DNA of 64,000 nucleotides, from contig OY754975.1 of assembly GCA_963576475.1 (NCBI GenBank), forward strand, positions 14,391,213-14,455,212, given 5' to 3'. The notes under the pieces are model-generated. The model was not told the DNA's origin and did not search any database. It worked only from the letters and a program-made list of their open reading frames with translations. The position numbers were made by a program, and so were the translations under genes. This stretch comes from Molanna angustata (Eukaryota > Arthropoda > Insecta > Trichoptera > Molannidae). This document shows, one piece after another, positions 34,876 through 45,832 of this stretch (positions are counted from its first letter, which is position 1; each line of letters starts with the position of its first letter).

Positions 34876-35170
34876 TATTTAATATAAAGAGACACCAACA
34901 GAACAACTGAAACAAAAACATGGAATCTCCAGTGCTCCAATAACAGGTATCTCATGGCTATTGTGCATAGTTAGGTAATGAATATTTAGCGTTTAGAGGC
35001 TTATCTAAGGGAAGACCAGTCGAAAACTAAATTTAATATAAAGAGACTAATATAAAAAACTAAATTTAATATAAAGAGACACCAACAGAACAACTGAAAC
35101 AAAAACATAGAATCTCCAGTGCTCCAATAACAGGTACCTCCCGCATGGCTATTTTGCGTAGTGTAGGTAA
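34876..35170 (+). repeat. Direct duplication of about 100 bp
   Basis: tttaatataaagagacacca, then the aatctccagtgctccaataa and caggta(t/c)ctc segments, occurs at about 34876-34980 and again at 35065-35170. Confidence 0.85.
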
Positions 35171-35659
35171 TGATAGATATGTCCATTTTTTTCTTGTTTA
35201 ACGTGTATTTTTTTCTTATGAAGGGACATTATTACCAGGTCATAGCTGTTCTTTCATATTCAGTGAGAGTAATCATATAATTAGTAGGTACAAACTGAAA
35301 ATATTATCGTATGTTAATTTACGATATTCCCGTCATTTCTCCAGCATCCAATTATATACCCAATCTCGGTGTCCTTTGATTTGATAATATATACATTACC
35401 ATATGCTCAGGAGAGGGCACACCAAACACGGGTTATAATTTAGAATTCCTAACTTAGCATAATGTTATTCCAGGGAGCTTTGCCAATTTTCATGTTTTCC
35501 TTAAGTAAGCATATTAATTATTATCAAACTTGATGCTTTATGTTTGATGTACTATTGTTATTCTATAATTTGTTGTGATCTAGTATCCATAAGTACAACA
35601 CTATTCAGAGACATTTTTTTCATAAATATTCGTACATATTAGTAGAACCAACCTTTAAA

Positions 35660-35870
35660 TGCCGAACACAGTGGCGCAATTGGTAACCCGTTCGGTTTCT
35701 GTGCGGGTGTCCTGAGTTCGATTCCCAGTAGAGGAGAAATTTATTTAAATTAATTTCTCACATAAATATTGCTTCTGTGGTCTGTTAGCACTGGTTAGTT
35801 GGAAGAAATTGTCATACGGCAATAAACTCGCCACTTGCGCAAGGTGCAAGGAAGTGGTCATAATATTTTT
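35660..35870 (+). mobile_element. SINE-2 copy (tRNA-derived)
   Basis: The head cacagtggcgcaattggtaa has an A-box-like sequence and gagttcgattcccagtagag has the B box. The tail gttggaagaaattgtcatac, then ggcaataaactcgcc, is the same motif that ends several LINEs in the window. Not a tRNA gene, because no anticodon arm or acceptor stem closes. Confidence 0.88.
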
Positions 35871-36089
35871 TTTAGTAATACCTAATGATGGCATATATCC
35901 AATTGAAAAATAGCTACGTGACAGCAGGCGCCCTCTTAATATATTTTCTTTATAATATTATGTTCTAAATAACTAAAAATAATCATACTTCATCAAATTG
36001 TGGAAAATAACAGGATTGCTTAACATTTTCTTAGAAATATTATTTGTACAATATATTGACCTTAACCTCTGAAAAGATCTAGTAAAGAC

Positions 36090-36660
36090 ATATGTGTGGA
36101 GTAGTCTGCTATATGTTTGTGAGACATGGAGCCTGATCCAAGTTGAAAACGAGTAACGATATCGCCAAACGCTATTTTTTTTATGGGATTTGACGTTTAT
36201 TGTAGAATTTTTTTCTACAATAACAAACAACAAATGTCAAATCCCATACAAAAAAAATAGCGTTTGGCGATATCGTTAAGCGTTTTCGATTTCACTCAGG
36301 GGCATGGTGCATAGGTGAATGAGACCGAAGATTGGAGGTCATCGAGATGTGGACCTACCGACGACTACTCGGCATATCTTGGAGAGATCATATAACAAAT
36401 GATGATGTTCTCAGCAAAATTTAAGAAATCAGGCACATGTTGAACACCATATAAAAAGGCGTGCAAACTGGATAGGCTATGTGTTGCGACACGAGGATCT
36501 CCTACATATCATCTTGGAGGGAATGGTTGAGGCAACAACTGGCAGAGGGCGTCCCCACCGGGAGTATCTACAAGAGCAGGTGTGCGAGGACATGAAGTGT
36601 AAATCCTACACAGAGACAGCCACTGAAGATGGAGCGGAGTGGAGAAAGAGATGTTGTTAA
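36090..36660 (+). pseudogene. RTE-like LINE 3' fragment, split by a MITE
   Basis: Before the MITE the frame reads YVCETWSLI. After it, in changing frames, come IEMWTYRRLLGISWRDH, RRANWIGYVLRHEDLLH, GRGRPHREYLQEQ and AEWRKRCC with a stop. These are the ETW.L, M..RRLL.I.W.DH, R...W.GHVLR and GRGRP landmarks of the LINE C-terminus. Several frameshifts and stops are present. Confidence 0.82.
36144..36290. mobile_element. Palindromic MITE inside the LINE fragment
   Basis: The arms gaaaacga.taacgatatcg...ccaaacgctattttttt..atgggatttgacgtt are inverted around ttctacaataa. Half of it recurs at about 59912-59940. Confidence 0.9.
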
Positions 36661-37214
36661 TTCTTTGCTGCCAAGTTATCACCAAAAAAATAAATAGAGA
36701 GAAATATTTTGCAATATCAGTCATACACTTCATTGCAGACCCAGGCTAGGAAAATAAATTAATCTACTCAAGAAGTTAACTTATCAAATTTTCCGGCCAC
36801 ATTTTTTTCGCCGTACCTGCGACTGTTTTTGGTAATTTTAATTAGATATTTAATTAATTTAAATAATCAGTACTCGACCGTGTCTTGTGTTGTGATGTTA
36901 AAATGTTAACAGCTTTGAACATAATGATTTGCTCGAATTCACTGCTATGGTTGGTCGTGACGCTAATTTTAATATTTTTTTAAAATTAATTTACTTTCGA
37001 ATAAATTGATGTTTTACCGAGTTCTATGCTTTCTTAATTGTTATTGGTCAAAGTTGATAAATATTACCGATATATTTGAAGTATTTTTTTTACCGACTCC
37101 TATAAAACCTAAAAAAACAGACATTATCACCTGACGACCCGAAGTTTCAATGTTGTCAATATGTGCGTGAACTTTTATGCGATGCACCCAATTCATCAGA
37201 GTGGAAAGTTAAGA

Positions 37215-37425
37215 TTATGGCAGAATGCTTAATAATTTATTATTTATTGTAATTAATGGGGAGTTAAAAAGATCTGTATCACTAATCTGGGAGTTATAAA
37301 AATGGGAAGTGCGGTATATGAAGGAGTTCTGTCTGGCATTAGTGTTGCAAATGGGGAGGTAAAGTAAGTCAGTCAGTCTAGTCGGTCTTGTTGGCACTCT
37401 CAAAGTCAAGCGTTCTAGCAGATCT
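37215..37425 (-). pseudogene. Jockey-like LINE C-terminus, 3' portion
   Basis: The minus strand reads SDLLERLTLRVPTRPTRLT, then LLYLPICNTNARQNSFIYR and ends at a stop (37215-37217). The VP.RPTR...L..P...TN..QNS...R pattern is a LINE C-terminus and also appears at 40790-40957. The preceding residues lie on the other side of the inserted element, at 38112-38192. Confidence 0.8.
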
Positions 37426-38111
37426 GAGGCGGGATTCTCGTTCTTTTTAGCTATCCATAACGCCTTAAAATCCATAAGATCCTTATAATCCTTAAAATTA
37501 TAGAAAACGCGATTCTCATTTCAATCTGTAGTGATAGTAAAAGGGATACTATCCCTCGGAGGTATCCATATCGTAGCGCTGGCATTAGAGGTGTCACTAA
37601 CGCTTAGCGCTATCCATAACATCGATCTGTCACTTCACTGACATTTCAATATTATTTCAATCATTTACACACGTTCATAATTTCAAATATAAAAATAATT
37701 CATACACTATAATATTCAATAACATCCTAGAGTAAACTCGTATTTTGAAGGGAGTTGTAACTAACGTGATAAAAATAACAGGAAAAAATCATTGTACAAT
37801 TAAAAAATAATAATAAAAATGCAAAAACATTTGTTTAAAGGGCAAGTACCGAATTAAGATGAATAGAAAGAATGTAAAATTAATTAGAATACTTTCAATG
37901 TCTTCAAATGCCTATTATTTATTTGAAATAATTCCTTTTTCACATGCATTTACTGGTAAAAATATGGATACTATCCATAGAATCCTTACATCATTCTGTA
38001 TGGACACCTATCACTCACGCGAGAACAAGAATCGCATTTATTGACATAGCATTCTATCCATAATTTCCTATCCATAACAACAGTTAAGGATTTAAACGAG
38101 AATCGCGCCCC
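37426..38111. mobile_element. TIR element of about 686 bp that interrupts a LINE frame
   Basis: It begins ggcgggattctcgtt and ends aacgagaatcgcgcc. The word (c)tatccata recurs in inverted orientation along both arms (37449, 37567, 37611 against 37965-37980, 38052 and 38070). No coding capacity. The LINE reading frame resumes on both sides. Confidence 0.75.
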
Positions 38112-38192
38112 AGGGCAGTTAACCGTTGAGTTAGCAATTTTAAATAAAAAAATTATATTTGCCACAGTTCTACGGCTTTCAAGTGAAGTCAT
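38112..38192 (-). pseudogene. Jockey-like LINE C-terminus, 5' portion
   Basis: The minus strand reads MTSLESRRTVANIIFLFKIA then NSTVNCP, the LE.RR...(D/N).(I/L)FLYK..N..(I/V).CP landmark directly upstream of the VP.RPTR part found at 37215-37425. Confidence 0.8.
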
Positions 38193-38283
38193 TTTTTAGT
38201 GCTTCAATGAGTCAGAATAACTGATGTGGTCTCTATGTGTACGAAAGTCAAGATATCTAAGAAATTTTTTTGTAACCTCTCAA

Positions 38284-38800
38284 CTTTCAACGATTTTGTA
38301 TGGAAAATATTCAGCATTTCATGAAATGAGTTTGTTAAATTATTTTTTATTTATGTTTTATTATGAAAACTTGATACCTAATCTTCAATTCGATTTTATG
38401 AAAGCAGTGTGCCTTTTTACCAATTTGCAAATAAAAACTTCAAATTTAAAGTTTCCTAAGCTTGGGGTCACTTTGAAATAGTTTCATCACAATGTATCTG
38501 TGTGTAAGAATCTGTTTATTGTAGATTATCAACCAGTATCATCTGAGATTGTATTCTGAAAGCTTCATCACAATGTATATGTGTGTGTGGTGTGTACTAT
38601 GTACGGCGTTTTATTTTACTTTATCGATTATAGACTATAGTACTCGTTTGATTCTTTTCTAATTTTGCAATATTCGCTTAGGCCCCATTAGACTTTGAAG
38701 GATATCTGAATAGTGCTTCTCAATTTTTTTTAACTGTCAAATATTTCAAAGTGACCCCAAGCTCAGGAAACTTAAAGTTTGATGTTTTGATTCATATTCA
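38284..38800. mobile_element. Family B element in foldback arrangement
   Basis: 38284-38480 is a + copy (ggaaaatattcagcatttca ... ggggtcactttgaaata). 38565-38785 is the same family in the opposite direction (atgtacggcgttttatttta ... tttcaaagtgaccccaagct). The middle contains two copies of ttcatcacaatgtat(a/c)tgtg. Confidence 0.78.
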
Positions 38801-39225
38801 ATTTTGTTTGATTTAAAAAAAAACTAGTAGATAAAACAGAAAAGCGATGAGATATGAAACCTTCCGTTATTTTATCTCCAGTAGATTTAGTTGAATTAAA
38901 TGATTTTACCTCGTGATAAATAGGTACCTGTCTTTCACATGAACGGAAAGGGATGCTGCTGACCCTGAATTCTCAATAGTTCTTATCCTTCCTGACTTAG
39001 GTACTACTGTGTTCACTTCATATAATAAGTTTATGTCGAAATCATAACTTGTAGTTTAAGGCACCAGTTGTTATCTATGCCAATCTGTTAAACACAATCC
39101 CTCTTAGTTTTGGGAACTGAACATCCTTGAGTAACACAGATTAAAATACACCACTAAAATGTACTTCACTGTGTCCATAGTTTATTTTTTATTTCACTAT
39201 TATTTAGTATATATTAATATATATA

Positions 39226-39329
39226 TTATAATATTTTTATCTCGGTTTTCCCGTGTCAGTAGGTCTTGACTAAGACCATTTGTCTTCCGAACTTACTGAC
39301 ACGGGAAAACCGAGATAAAAATATTATAA
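39226..39329. repeat. Hairpin with perfect 36-bp arms
   Basis: The left arm 39226-39261 (ttataatatttttatctcgg...) is the exact inverse of 39294-39329. The 32-base loop is ggtcttgactaagaccattt-like. It is probably a small MITE with TTATAA-like ends. Confidence 0.92.
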
Positions 39330-39464
39330 CATATTTCACCAGTGAAAACATCAAATATAACACCCCTGAATTGCGCCAGAAATATATTTTTTTAATTTTG
39401 GATTGACAAATACTTGTACCAATGTGTATTTAAATAGAATATTTTTTAAAAGTTGTTTATACAC

Positions 39465-39549
39465 AAACATTGGATTTTTTTCCCTGTCGGGAGTCAATGA
39501 TATTTTTAGACAAATTTATTACATCTCAATAGAGACAAAGTTGGAATAT
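39465..39549 (-). repeat. Family C MITE, one side (split by a LINE)
   Basis: ccctgtcgggagtcaatgat, then tctcaatagagacaaagttg and gaatatt, matches the family C terminus (compare 431-480 and 15925-15950). It continues at 41306 after the LINE. Confidence 0.75.
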
Positions 39550-39938
39550 TGGAACAACACGGCTTTACCTCTAAAAAGTCTGTAGTGAGCAACTTATTGT
39601 TATTTTCTGAATATGTCTTGCAAAATATTGATAAACGAGTACAGGTTGATGCCATATATACTGATTACTCCAAAGTTTTCGATAGAGTAAATCATAATAT
39701 TCTTTTGCAAAAATTAGAGAGACTCGGAATTCACGGCAATCTTTATAGGTGGTTTTCATCTTACATTTCAAAAAGATGTCAATTGGTCAATGTTGGCGGC
39801 TTCTACTCTGATATTGTCATCATACCTTCTGGTGTACCACAAGGGAGTCATTTAGGACCACTTCTATTTAATGCGTATATAGGAGATATAAATAAATGTT
39901 TTAAATATTCTAAGTTTTTATTATACGCTGATGATTTG
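39549..39938 (+). pseudogene. Jockey-like LINE reverse transcriptase, fragment 1 (fingers/palm)
   Basis: It encodes HGFTSKKSVVSNLLLFSEYV, YTDYSKVFDRVNH (motif A, aspartates kept), SGVPQGSHLGPLLF (motif B) and LLYADDL (motif C). The active-site triad of the reverse transcriptase is thus present. The LINE is 5'-truncated and a SINE interrupts it right after LLYADDL. Confidence 0.9.
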
Positions 39939-40168
39939 TCGGCCTTCATGGCTCAGTTGGTTAGGTATCTGACTGCTGATCCAAAGGTCCCGGGTTCGAT
40001 TCCCGGTGGAGACACAGTTTTTAATTGTGTTTTCAGTCTGGATCTGTGAGACGATTAATATCGTAAGTCTCCAGAATGTGGCAACTTGTTATTGGGTGCG
40101 TGTTAAATCAATATTTGACATAGTACCTGTTAGTTGCCCGAGAAGTAAAATAAAGAAATAAAGAAAAG
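39939..40168 (+). mobile_element. SINE-1 copy inserted in the LINE
   Basis: tcggccttcatggctcagtt (A box), gggttcgattcccggtggag (B box), then a body with cagtctggatctgtgagacg and a tail aagtaaaataaagaaataaag. The LINE protein continues in register (LLYADDL|KIYMKI) on the other side. Confidence 0.92.
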
Positions 40169-41305
40169 ATATGAAGATTTATATGAAAATCAACTCAGAC
40201 TTAGGAAGGCTATATAAATATTGCAATGACAACAAATTATCTCTTAATATTAAAAAATGCCACAAAATCACATTCTCTAGAAACAAAAAACATATTATCA
40301 ATTTCCCTTATACCATACACAACAGTGTTCTTGAGACTGTTTCATCGGTTCGAGACCTCGGAGTTGTTTTGGACAGCATGTTCACTCTCGAAAAACATAT
40401 TGACACAGTAATTGACAAAGCCTATAAAACCCTCGGTTTTATTCTCCGCATCTCAAAACCATTCAACACTAAAATCTTAAAAATTCTTTATTTTACATAT
40501 GTGCGTAGTATCTTGGAATTTGCATCTCCCATCTGGTCACCCGTGTTTCAAGTACACAAAGCACACATAGAGAGAATCCAACATATATTTATAAAACACT
40601 TGAATTACAGAGAACACACAGAATTTTCCACTTATAGGGATGCAACATTGTATCACAAAATCCTTACGTTGGAACAGAGACGATCCTTGGTTGATATGAA
40701 AACATTGTATAACATCATACACAATGCAATTGACTGTCCTGAAATTACGGAACTTCTCTCCTTCAACACACGTCCCATCGCGTCGTACGCGAAGCCCACT
40801 TTTGTTTCACATACCGCACCGTAATAATACTTACACGAAAAACGCACCCCTCATACGTATGATGAACATTTATAATCACGAACATCTGGATGTCGATATT
40901 TTTCTTTTGGGACCTAATTCATTTTCTGCTGCCATCAGTTCAAGTTATAATGATTGAATTTCACTGGATGATTGAAAAATCAAGATTGAACGGAGTAAAC
41001 TATGTGAGCTTGCAGGTACCTATATATTCTCTCTTTCACTTATATAGACACATTCACACACATATACACATACTTACACTCATACGTACACACATACATA
41101 CACTCATGCACTAGCTTTCAGATTTAAATATTTTTCATATGTAGCTTTAAGTATGTAAGCACAGCAGTCAAAATGTATTGTTAATAATGTGGAAATTTGT
41201 TATTGGTTTTAGTATTATACTAATGCATCTATATAATAAATGTTATTATACTGTAAATTTCCCGAAAATGAAATAAAATAAAAAAAATAAAAAATAAAAA
41301 ATTAT
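40169..41305 (+). pseudogene. Jockey-like LINE reverse transcriptase, fragment 2, and 3' UTR with A-rich tail
   Basis: The frame from 40174 gives KIYMKINSDLGRLYKYCND then LSLNIKKC, RDLGVVLDSMFTLEKHID, YVRSILEFASPIWSP and LEQRRSLVDMKTLYNIIH. After a frameshift near 40770 it reads VPSRRTRSPLLFHIPHRNN ... SFSAAISSSYND with a stop at about 40957. A 3' UTR follows and an aaaaataaaaaataaaaaa tail at 41272-41304. Confidence 0.9.
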
Positions 41306-41425
41306 AGGAGAACCAGGAATTCAAGACACCTACAGGGCTTACGACCTGTCATCGGCTGGTTTACGTGATCACTTTATGCGCTCGCGCATAAAGTGATCGC
41401 GCAACGTTTAGTACTAGTTAAGTAA
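41306..41425 (-). repeat. Family C MITE, other side
   Basis: It reads ataggagaaccaggaattca, cttacgacctgtcatcggct, ggtttacgtgatcactttat and a gcgctcgcgc hairpin. Its reverse complement is the sequence flanking the LTR element at 785-864 and 6493-6530. Confidence 0.8.
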
Positions 41426-41954
41426 CAGTCAATAATATTAATTTATTCACTAGTTTCTGGGATGACGACTTACGAATGTATGCATGCCGCGGCGTTTTGT
41501 AGGAAAATATTCAAACCTTTTATACATCCTGCTTATTATCTGCCAGATTCATGTTAGTAAATGAAACCATCATTAAGTGGCGTAATGATGGTTTTACCGC
41601 AGCAAAGCCTCTCAGGGTATGGGCCTATGTATTTATATGTGGGTATGTGTGGGATACAAAGTGAGAGTGTTTGGGGATTTCACAAATTTTCTCCTGTAAA
41701 GCTTAATCCCCGCGGATCGCTTTATCATTATTATTTAATATCTACACTTTCGCCGCTAACGCCACCCCATGCCCCATACCTCACCCGCCTCATTGTTTCA
41801 TTTCCCTTCGTCGTCAATAATAATTTGTTGATACACTTTTCCACTTTACTTGATTGACCATTAATAAATAATAATAATAAATTTGGATTATTTTTATAGC
41901 GCCGTTTTTGTGATAACCTCACCTCAAATGGAAACAGCAGATGAGATGATTCGA

Positions 41955-42100
41955 GGTTCCGTAGTTTTTTTTTTAACATGTGTACGCAGGAGACATCAGC
42001 TATTGGGATTTGAGTGGATCCTACTCTTCCGAAGAAGCGCACTACGTAGCGTTGGGGAGGGTTTGCAATCTGCTAAAGAAAATATTTATTCGAATCTAAT
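41955..42100 (-). pseudogene. LINE 3' end (same family as 21790-22570)
   Basis: Reverse complement: attgcaaaccctccccaacg, then ctacgtagtgcgcttcttcg, close to 22455-22500. The DNA at 41426-41954 is otherwise unassigned. Confidence 0.7.
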
Positions 42101-42647
42101 AAAAGCCGGGGTTGTAAGAAACTTGACAGCGTTTTACAGGATACTCCAGTGTTCAATACACAAATATTTGATGTGATCGCTTCTTATTCAGGATGGAAAA
42201 CACTTTGGGATTTATAATTTGATAAATTGAAATAAAATAAAGGAGTAAGAAAAATTTTTTAAAAATCATTTTAAAACTTTCGAGATATGACAATTTTTGA
42301 CAAGCATCATAATTGTATTGCTCACACATGATCAGTTCGTGCATTTTATTATCTTCCATTTATTTTAGGGTCCATCCCCTTTACACCGGTATAATCTGTA
42401 TCTTCATCATATTTTTATCGGACAGAGGTTTAATCACTTAATATGTATGATCATAAATACCTTAATTATTCGCGATATTTTTTTGGAAAAGGTGTGTAGA
42501 AAATCGAAAAGTGGTGTTTTTTTATGAAAAGCAGTATTTTTTTCAGTAAAATGGTGACATTTTTAATAATCGATGTTATTTTCTACAAATAAATGTAAAT
42601 TGAGATCAACACATGGTTTAGATTTACACGTTATTTTTTCACTTTAA

Positions 42648-42800
42648 AGTCGTCTTTCGTGATTCAGTTGGTTAGGTATCTGATTGCTGATCCAAGGGTC
42701 CCGAGTTCGATTCCCGGTGGAGACACAGTTTTTTAATCGTGTTTTCAGTCTGGATCTGTGAGACGCTTAATATCGTAAGTCTCCAGAATGTGACACTTGT
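42648..42800 (+). mobile_element. SINE-1, 3'-truncated or diverged copy
   Basis: gtgattcagttggttaggta, then cccgagttcgattcccggtg and cagtctggatctgtgagacg. Diverged from about 42797. Confidence 0.82.
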
Positions 42801-43213
42801 TACGTGAACAAATAGAAATTTGTCATCCTAAATCCTCGATTATTGGGTTTAATTTTTAACTATAGGTATTTAAAATGCATTGACTGTGTTGATTTCACCA
42901 GTAGAAATTTGAGTTACAATAATTCTTTTTTAATTCAGCCTTTTCTGTAGTTAATTTTTGTGTGTTTTTAACGAACATGACATAAAAAAACCAAATATAT
43001 ACATACCTACTATTTTTCTAAAACATTAAAATTCGCGTTGTTCGCGAAAAAAGTTCAAAATGTGCGAATAAAATCGAGTTTACCGCAAACGCGAATAATT
43101 CAGTTCTCTGGTAATCACTGTTTATGTTTTCATACCTTTCGAGTTTTTATACGTTTATGACACCGTACCTGTAATAAATTGTCCAAATGAATGCAAAATT
43201 TGGATACTAAAAA

Positions 43214-43396
<183 letters not shown>

Positions 43397-43554
43397 ATGG
43401 ATTTACGTATATTTGTATGTGTCCGATGAACTCCCAAACCAACCATCCGATTGCGATGAAACTTTGGGAATTTGTTCAGCTCATTCAGGAGAAGGTTTAC
43501 GCATTATTATTTATTTATTCGATATCTCACCAAAAAAAATTTAAAAAAAAGTAA

Positions 43555-43624
43555 ATAGGCACGTCACTTTCATGAAATGGCATTGAAGAATTATCTAGTT
43601 TTCATAATAAAATATTTAAATAAA
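43555..43624 (-). repeat. Family B fragment, left of a nested family A copy
   Basis: It reads cactttcatgaaatggcatt, then ttttcataataaaatattta, the reverse of family B. The rest of the same copy is at 44590-44710. Confidence 0.7.
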
Positions 43625-44589
43625 ACTAGTTTCATGTAACACATGAGATCCAACTGTCGATCGCGATAGTATGTATAGTTGAAGAATAAGAATCAAACTA
43701 TAAACCCATAAATCCAAATTATTGAAAATTTTAACACATGTTGGTATGTATGTCAAGATTGGACAATATTGAGGTCAGTCCTCTTTTCCTACCCGGAATA
43801 TGAAAACAGCATTATGGTTCTGTATGTATGTTTGGAGATTAAGTATCAAACTATTAAGTCTTCTTACATATTGTGTATAGGCGACTGCCATACAAATTGT
43901 ATGAAGCAATGTCGTCAATAAATTCAATTTTTATAAAAATTATTAAAAAAAATTTGGGATGTGCTAATACAATGTTAATATTTTTTATAGAAAATTAAAT
44001 TATCTAGTTGGGGTATTTCGGCTTTTTTCGATATTTTTAAAAAAAATTGGAAATATAGGCAGTTAAACTCTATAAATTTATCATAAAAAAATATTTTTCT
44101 TAATAAAAAATGTTTGAGAAACCCTGGAATTTTTTTGAAAAAACCAATTTGAGATTTTGTCTTTGTTTTTACCAATTTTCAGCGTTCTAGCTTTTATGGT
44201 TTCTGAGATATATGGAAAAATAAACCAAAAATTCAAAAGTTGATAACCCCTGACTGAAACAAAAATTCAAAATTCTGAGTATAAAAGTTTTGTAGGCCTA
44301 CAACTGTTTATATATTCTGAAATTTTGGGTTCTGTAAATTGAGCGGATCAAAAGTTATAAGGGAGGGGGACACACAGACACACGAAATGTTCTACTCCGA
44401 ATTCTGAGTAAATCCGTATATCGAACATATATGCTGCGAAGCCTTTAAATTGGTGTTTTTTGACTTCAAAGTTGGAAAAGCCGTGAAAAAAGTAGACCAT
44501 GCATACAATTCCTTCTTACCCGCGTTTTGGATTTTAACTGTCTCTTCCTTCAAAAGAATTTCATTCTCTTGAACGAATCGACAGTTGGA
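43625..44589 (-). mobile_element. Family A element, copy A2 (about 965 bp), nested in family B
   Basis: In reverse orientation: it begins on the minus strand with tccaactgtcgattcgttca and ends with ctcatgtgttacatgaaact-agt. It includes the family landmarks ctttgatccgctcaatttac-like (44335-44350) and ccagggtttctcaaac-like (44108-44125). Confidence 0.85.
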
Positions 44590-44710
44590 AAATGATTTAA
44601 CAAAATCATTTCATGAAAATACTGAATATTTTTCATACAAAATTTGAATACTTTATATAATGACTTTTTAGTGAGGAATTTAGCGTTGGCCACAACTCAC
44701 TCGTTTGAAT
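44590..44710 (-). repeat. Family B fragment, right of the nested family A copy
   Basis: It reads aaaatcatttcatgaaaata, then aatttagcgttggccacaac and tcac, the reverse of the family B beginning (28650-28740). Confidence 0.75.
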
Positions 44711-45629
44711 TAACCACTGTATTCTTTTCTTTCTGATGAAGGAAACTGCTTTCCTTTAACATATAGAGGTAGGTACCTATATTATAAATAAGTAAGTAGT
44801 GTTAAATTAATATATAAATATACCTACGTGGGTATATAACAAATTACATATTTCTCACAATACGGACGATTATATGCTTATAATATTTAAGTTTATCATC
44901 CAGAACAATTATCTCTATAATAATTTCGTACGGGTATTATAAATGTATGTATAGTGAATATAAGTCAACAAGAAAACTTGTTGACTTGTCAAGATGTTTA
45001 TTAGTAATTATTTTTGAATTATTACTCCCCCGTTGTAGTTTGGTTCTGCGTCACAGATTCCCGGTTTCTAGTTTTGCATTAATTTAACCCCAACCCAGAG
45101 AGAGTGAGTGAGTGAGAGAGAGAAAGGATATCTCCCTCGTCTTGCCTTGTCTAAACCTTAATCCTTTTGTAATACTATCATCTTAGGTCACACTCAGTCC
45201 CAGTCTGTCTAATCACAACATCTTATCCATGGATATAATCGAATGAACATTGTTGCCTGTATCTTGATAGGATCTATCTTTAATGTGTATATACCTATCT
45301 ATATATTTATAGTATGTACATATGTATGTAGGTACATTGTACACGATCTATAGTAGGTACCAATTATTAAAGACATTTTCCAGTCCTCTATATGTATATA
45401 CCTACATTTATATATTTATCTTGTATACATAATTTGTATAGTGGCGAGATAGCAACACATATTTCTCAAATCATGCAGATGTGTTTAAAAACATCTATTT
45501 TAATTTTAAAATTAACTTTCTAGCCAAATATAAGGTTATGCGTCAAATATACATTTAAAACGTGCCAAATTCGTTTCCACACTAATGACACTTATTATGA
45601 TGTTGATCGTCTCTTAAATATATGTATGG
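44711..45629. other. Intronic sequence with no recognised element
   Basis: AT-rich with many tacctac/gtaggta words. There is a short gagagagtgagtgagtgaga tract near 45100. Nothing else. Confidence 0.45.
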
Positions 45630-45705
45630 GTAATCCGGGAGTCGAATTCGAGACTTATCACTTAAAAGTCAGATGTGTGACGGAATAACGAAGGCAGACA
45701 TTTGT
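45630..45705 (-). repeat. Degenerate SINE head
   Basis: On the minus strand aagtctcgaattcgactccc is a B-box-like element with an upstream ctgacttttaagtg loop, similar to a decayed tRNA-Lys-type head. The copy is too degenerate to be a tRNA. Confidence 0.4.
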
Positions 45706-45769
45706 ATTTAATATTTTCTCAATGTTTTTTATGTATAGTAGGGCATTTATTAAATTTATATGTAAACTA

Positions 45770-45832
45770 TTGTACAAAGGCGGTTTTATTGCCATTAGAA
45801 ATCGTTCAACTAATTGGTAAGTAAATTCGGCA
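45770..45832 (-). repeat. LINE 3'-tail fragment
   Basis: It reads tgtacaaaggcggttttatt, then gccattagaaatcgttc, the reverse of the tail motif. 45833-47937 otherwise shows no recognisable element. Confidence 0.6.

Noticed and set aside
41561..42176. Plus-strand frames of about 97 codons
   Set aside because: Partly antisense to a LINE 3' end (41955-42100). The rest shows no family resemblance.
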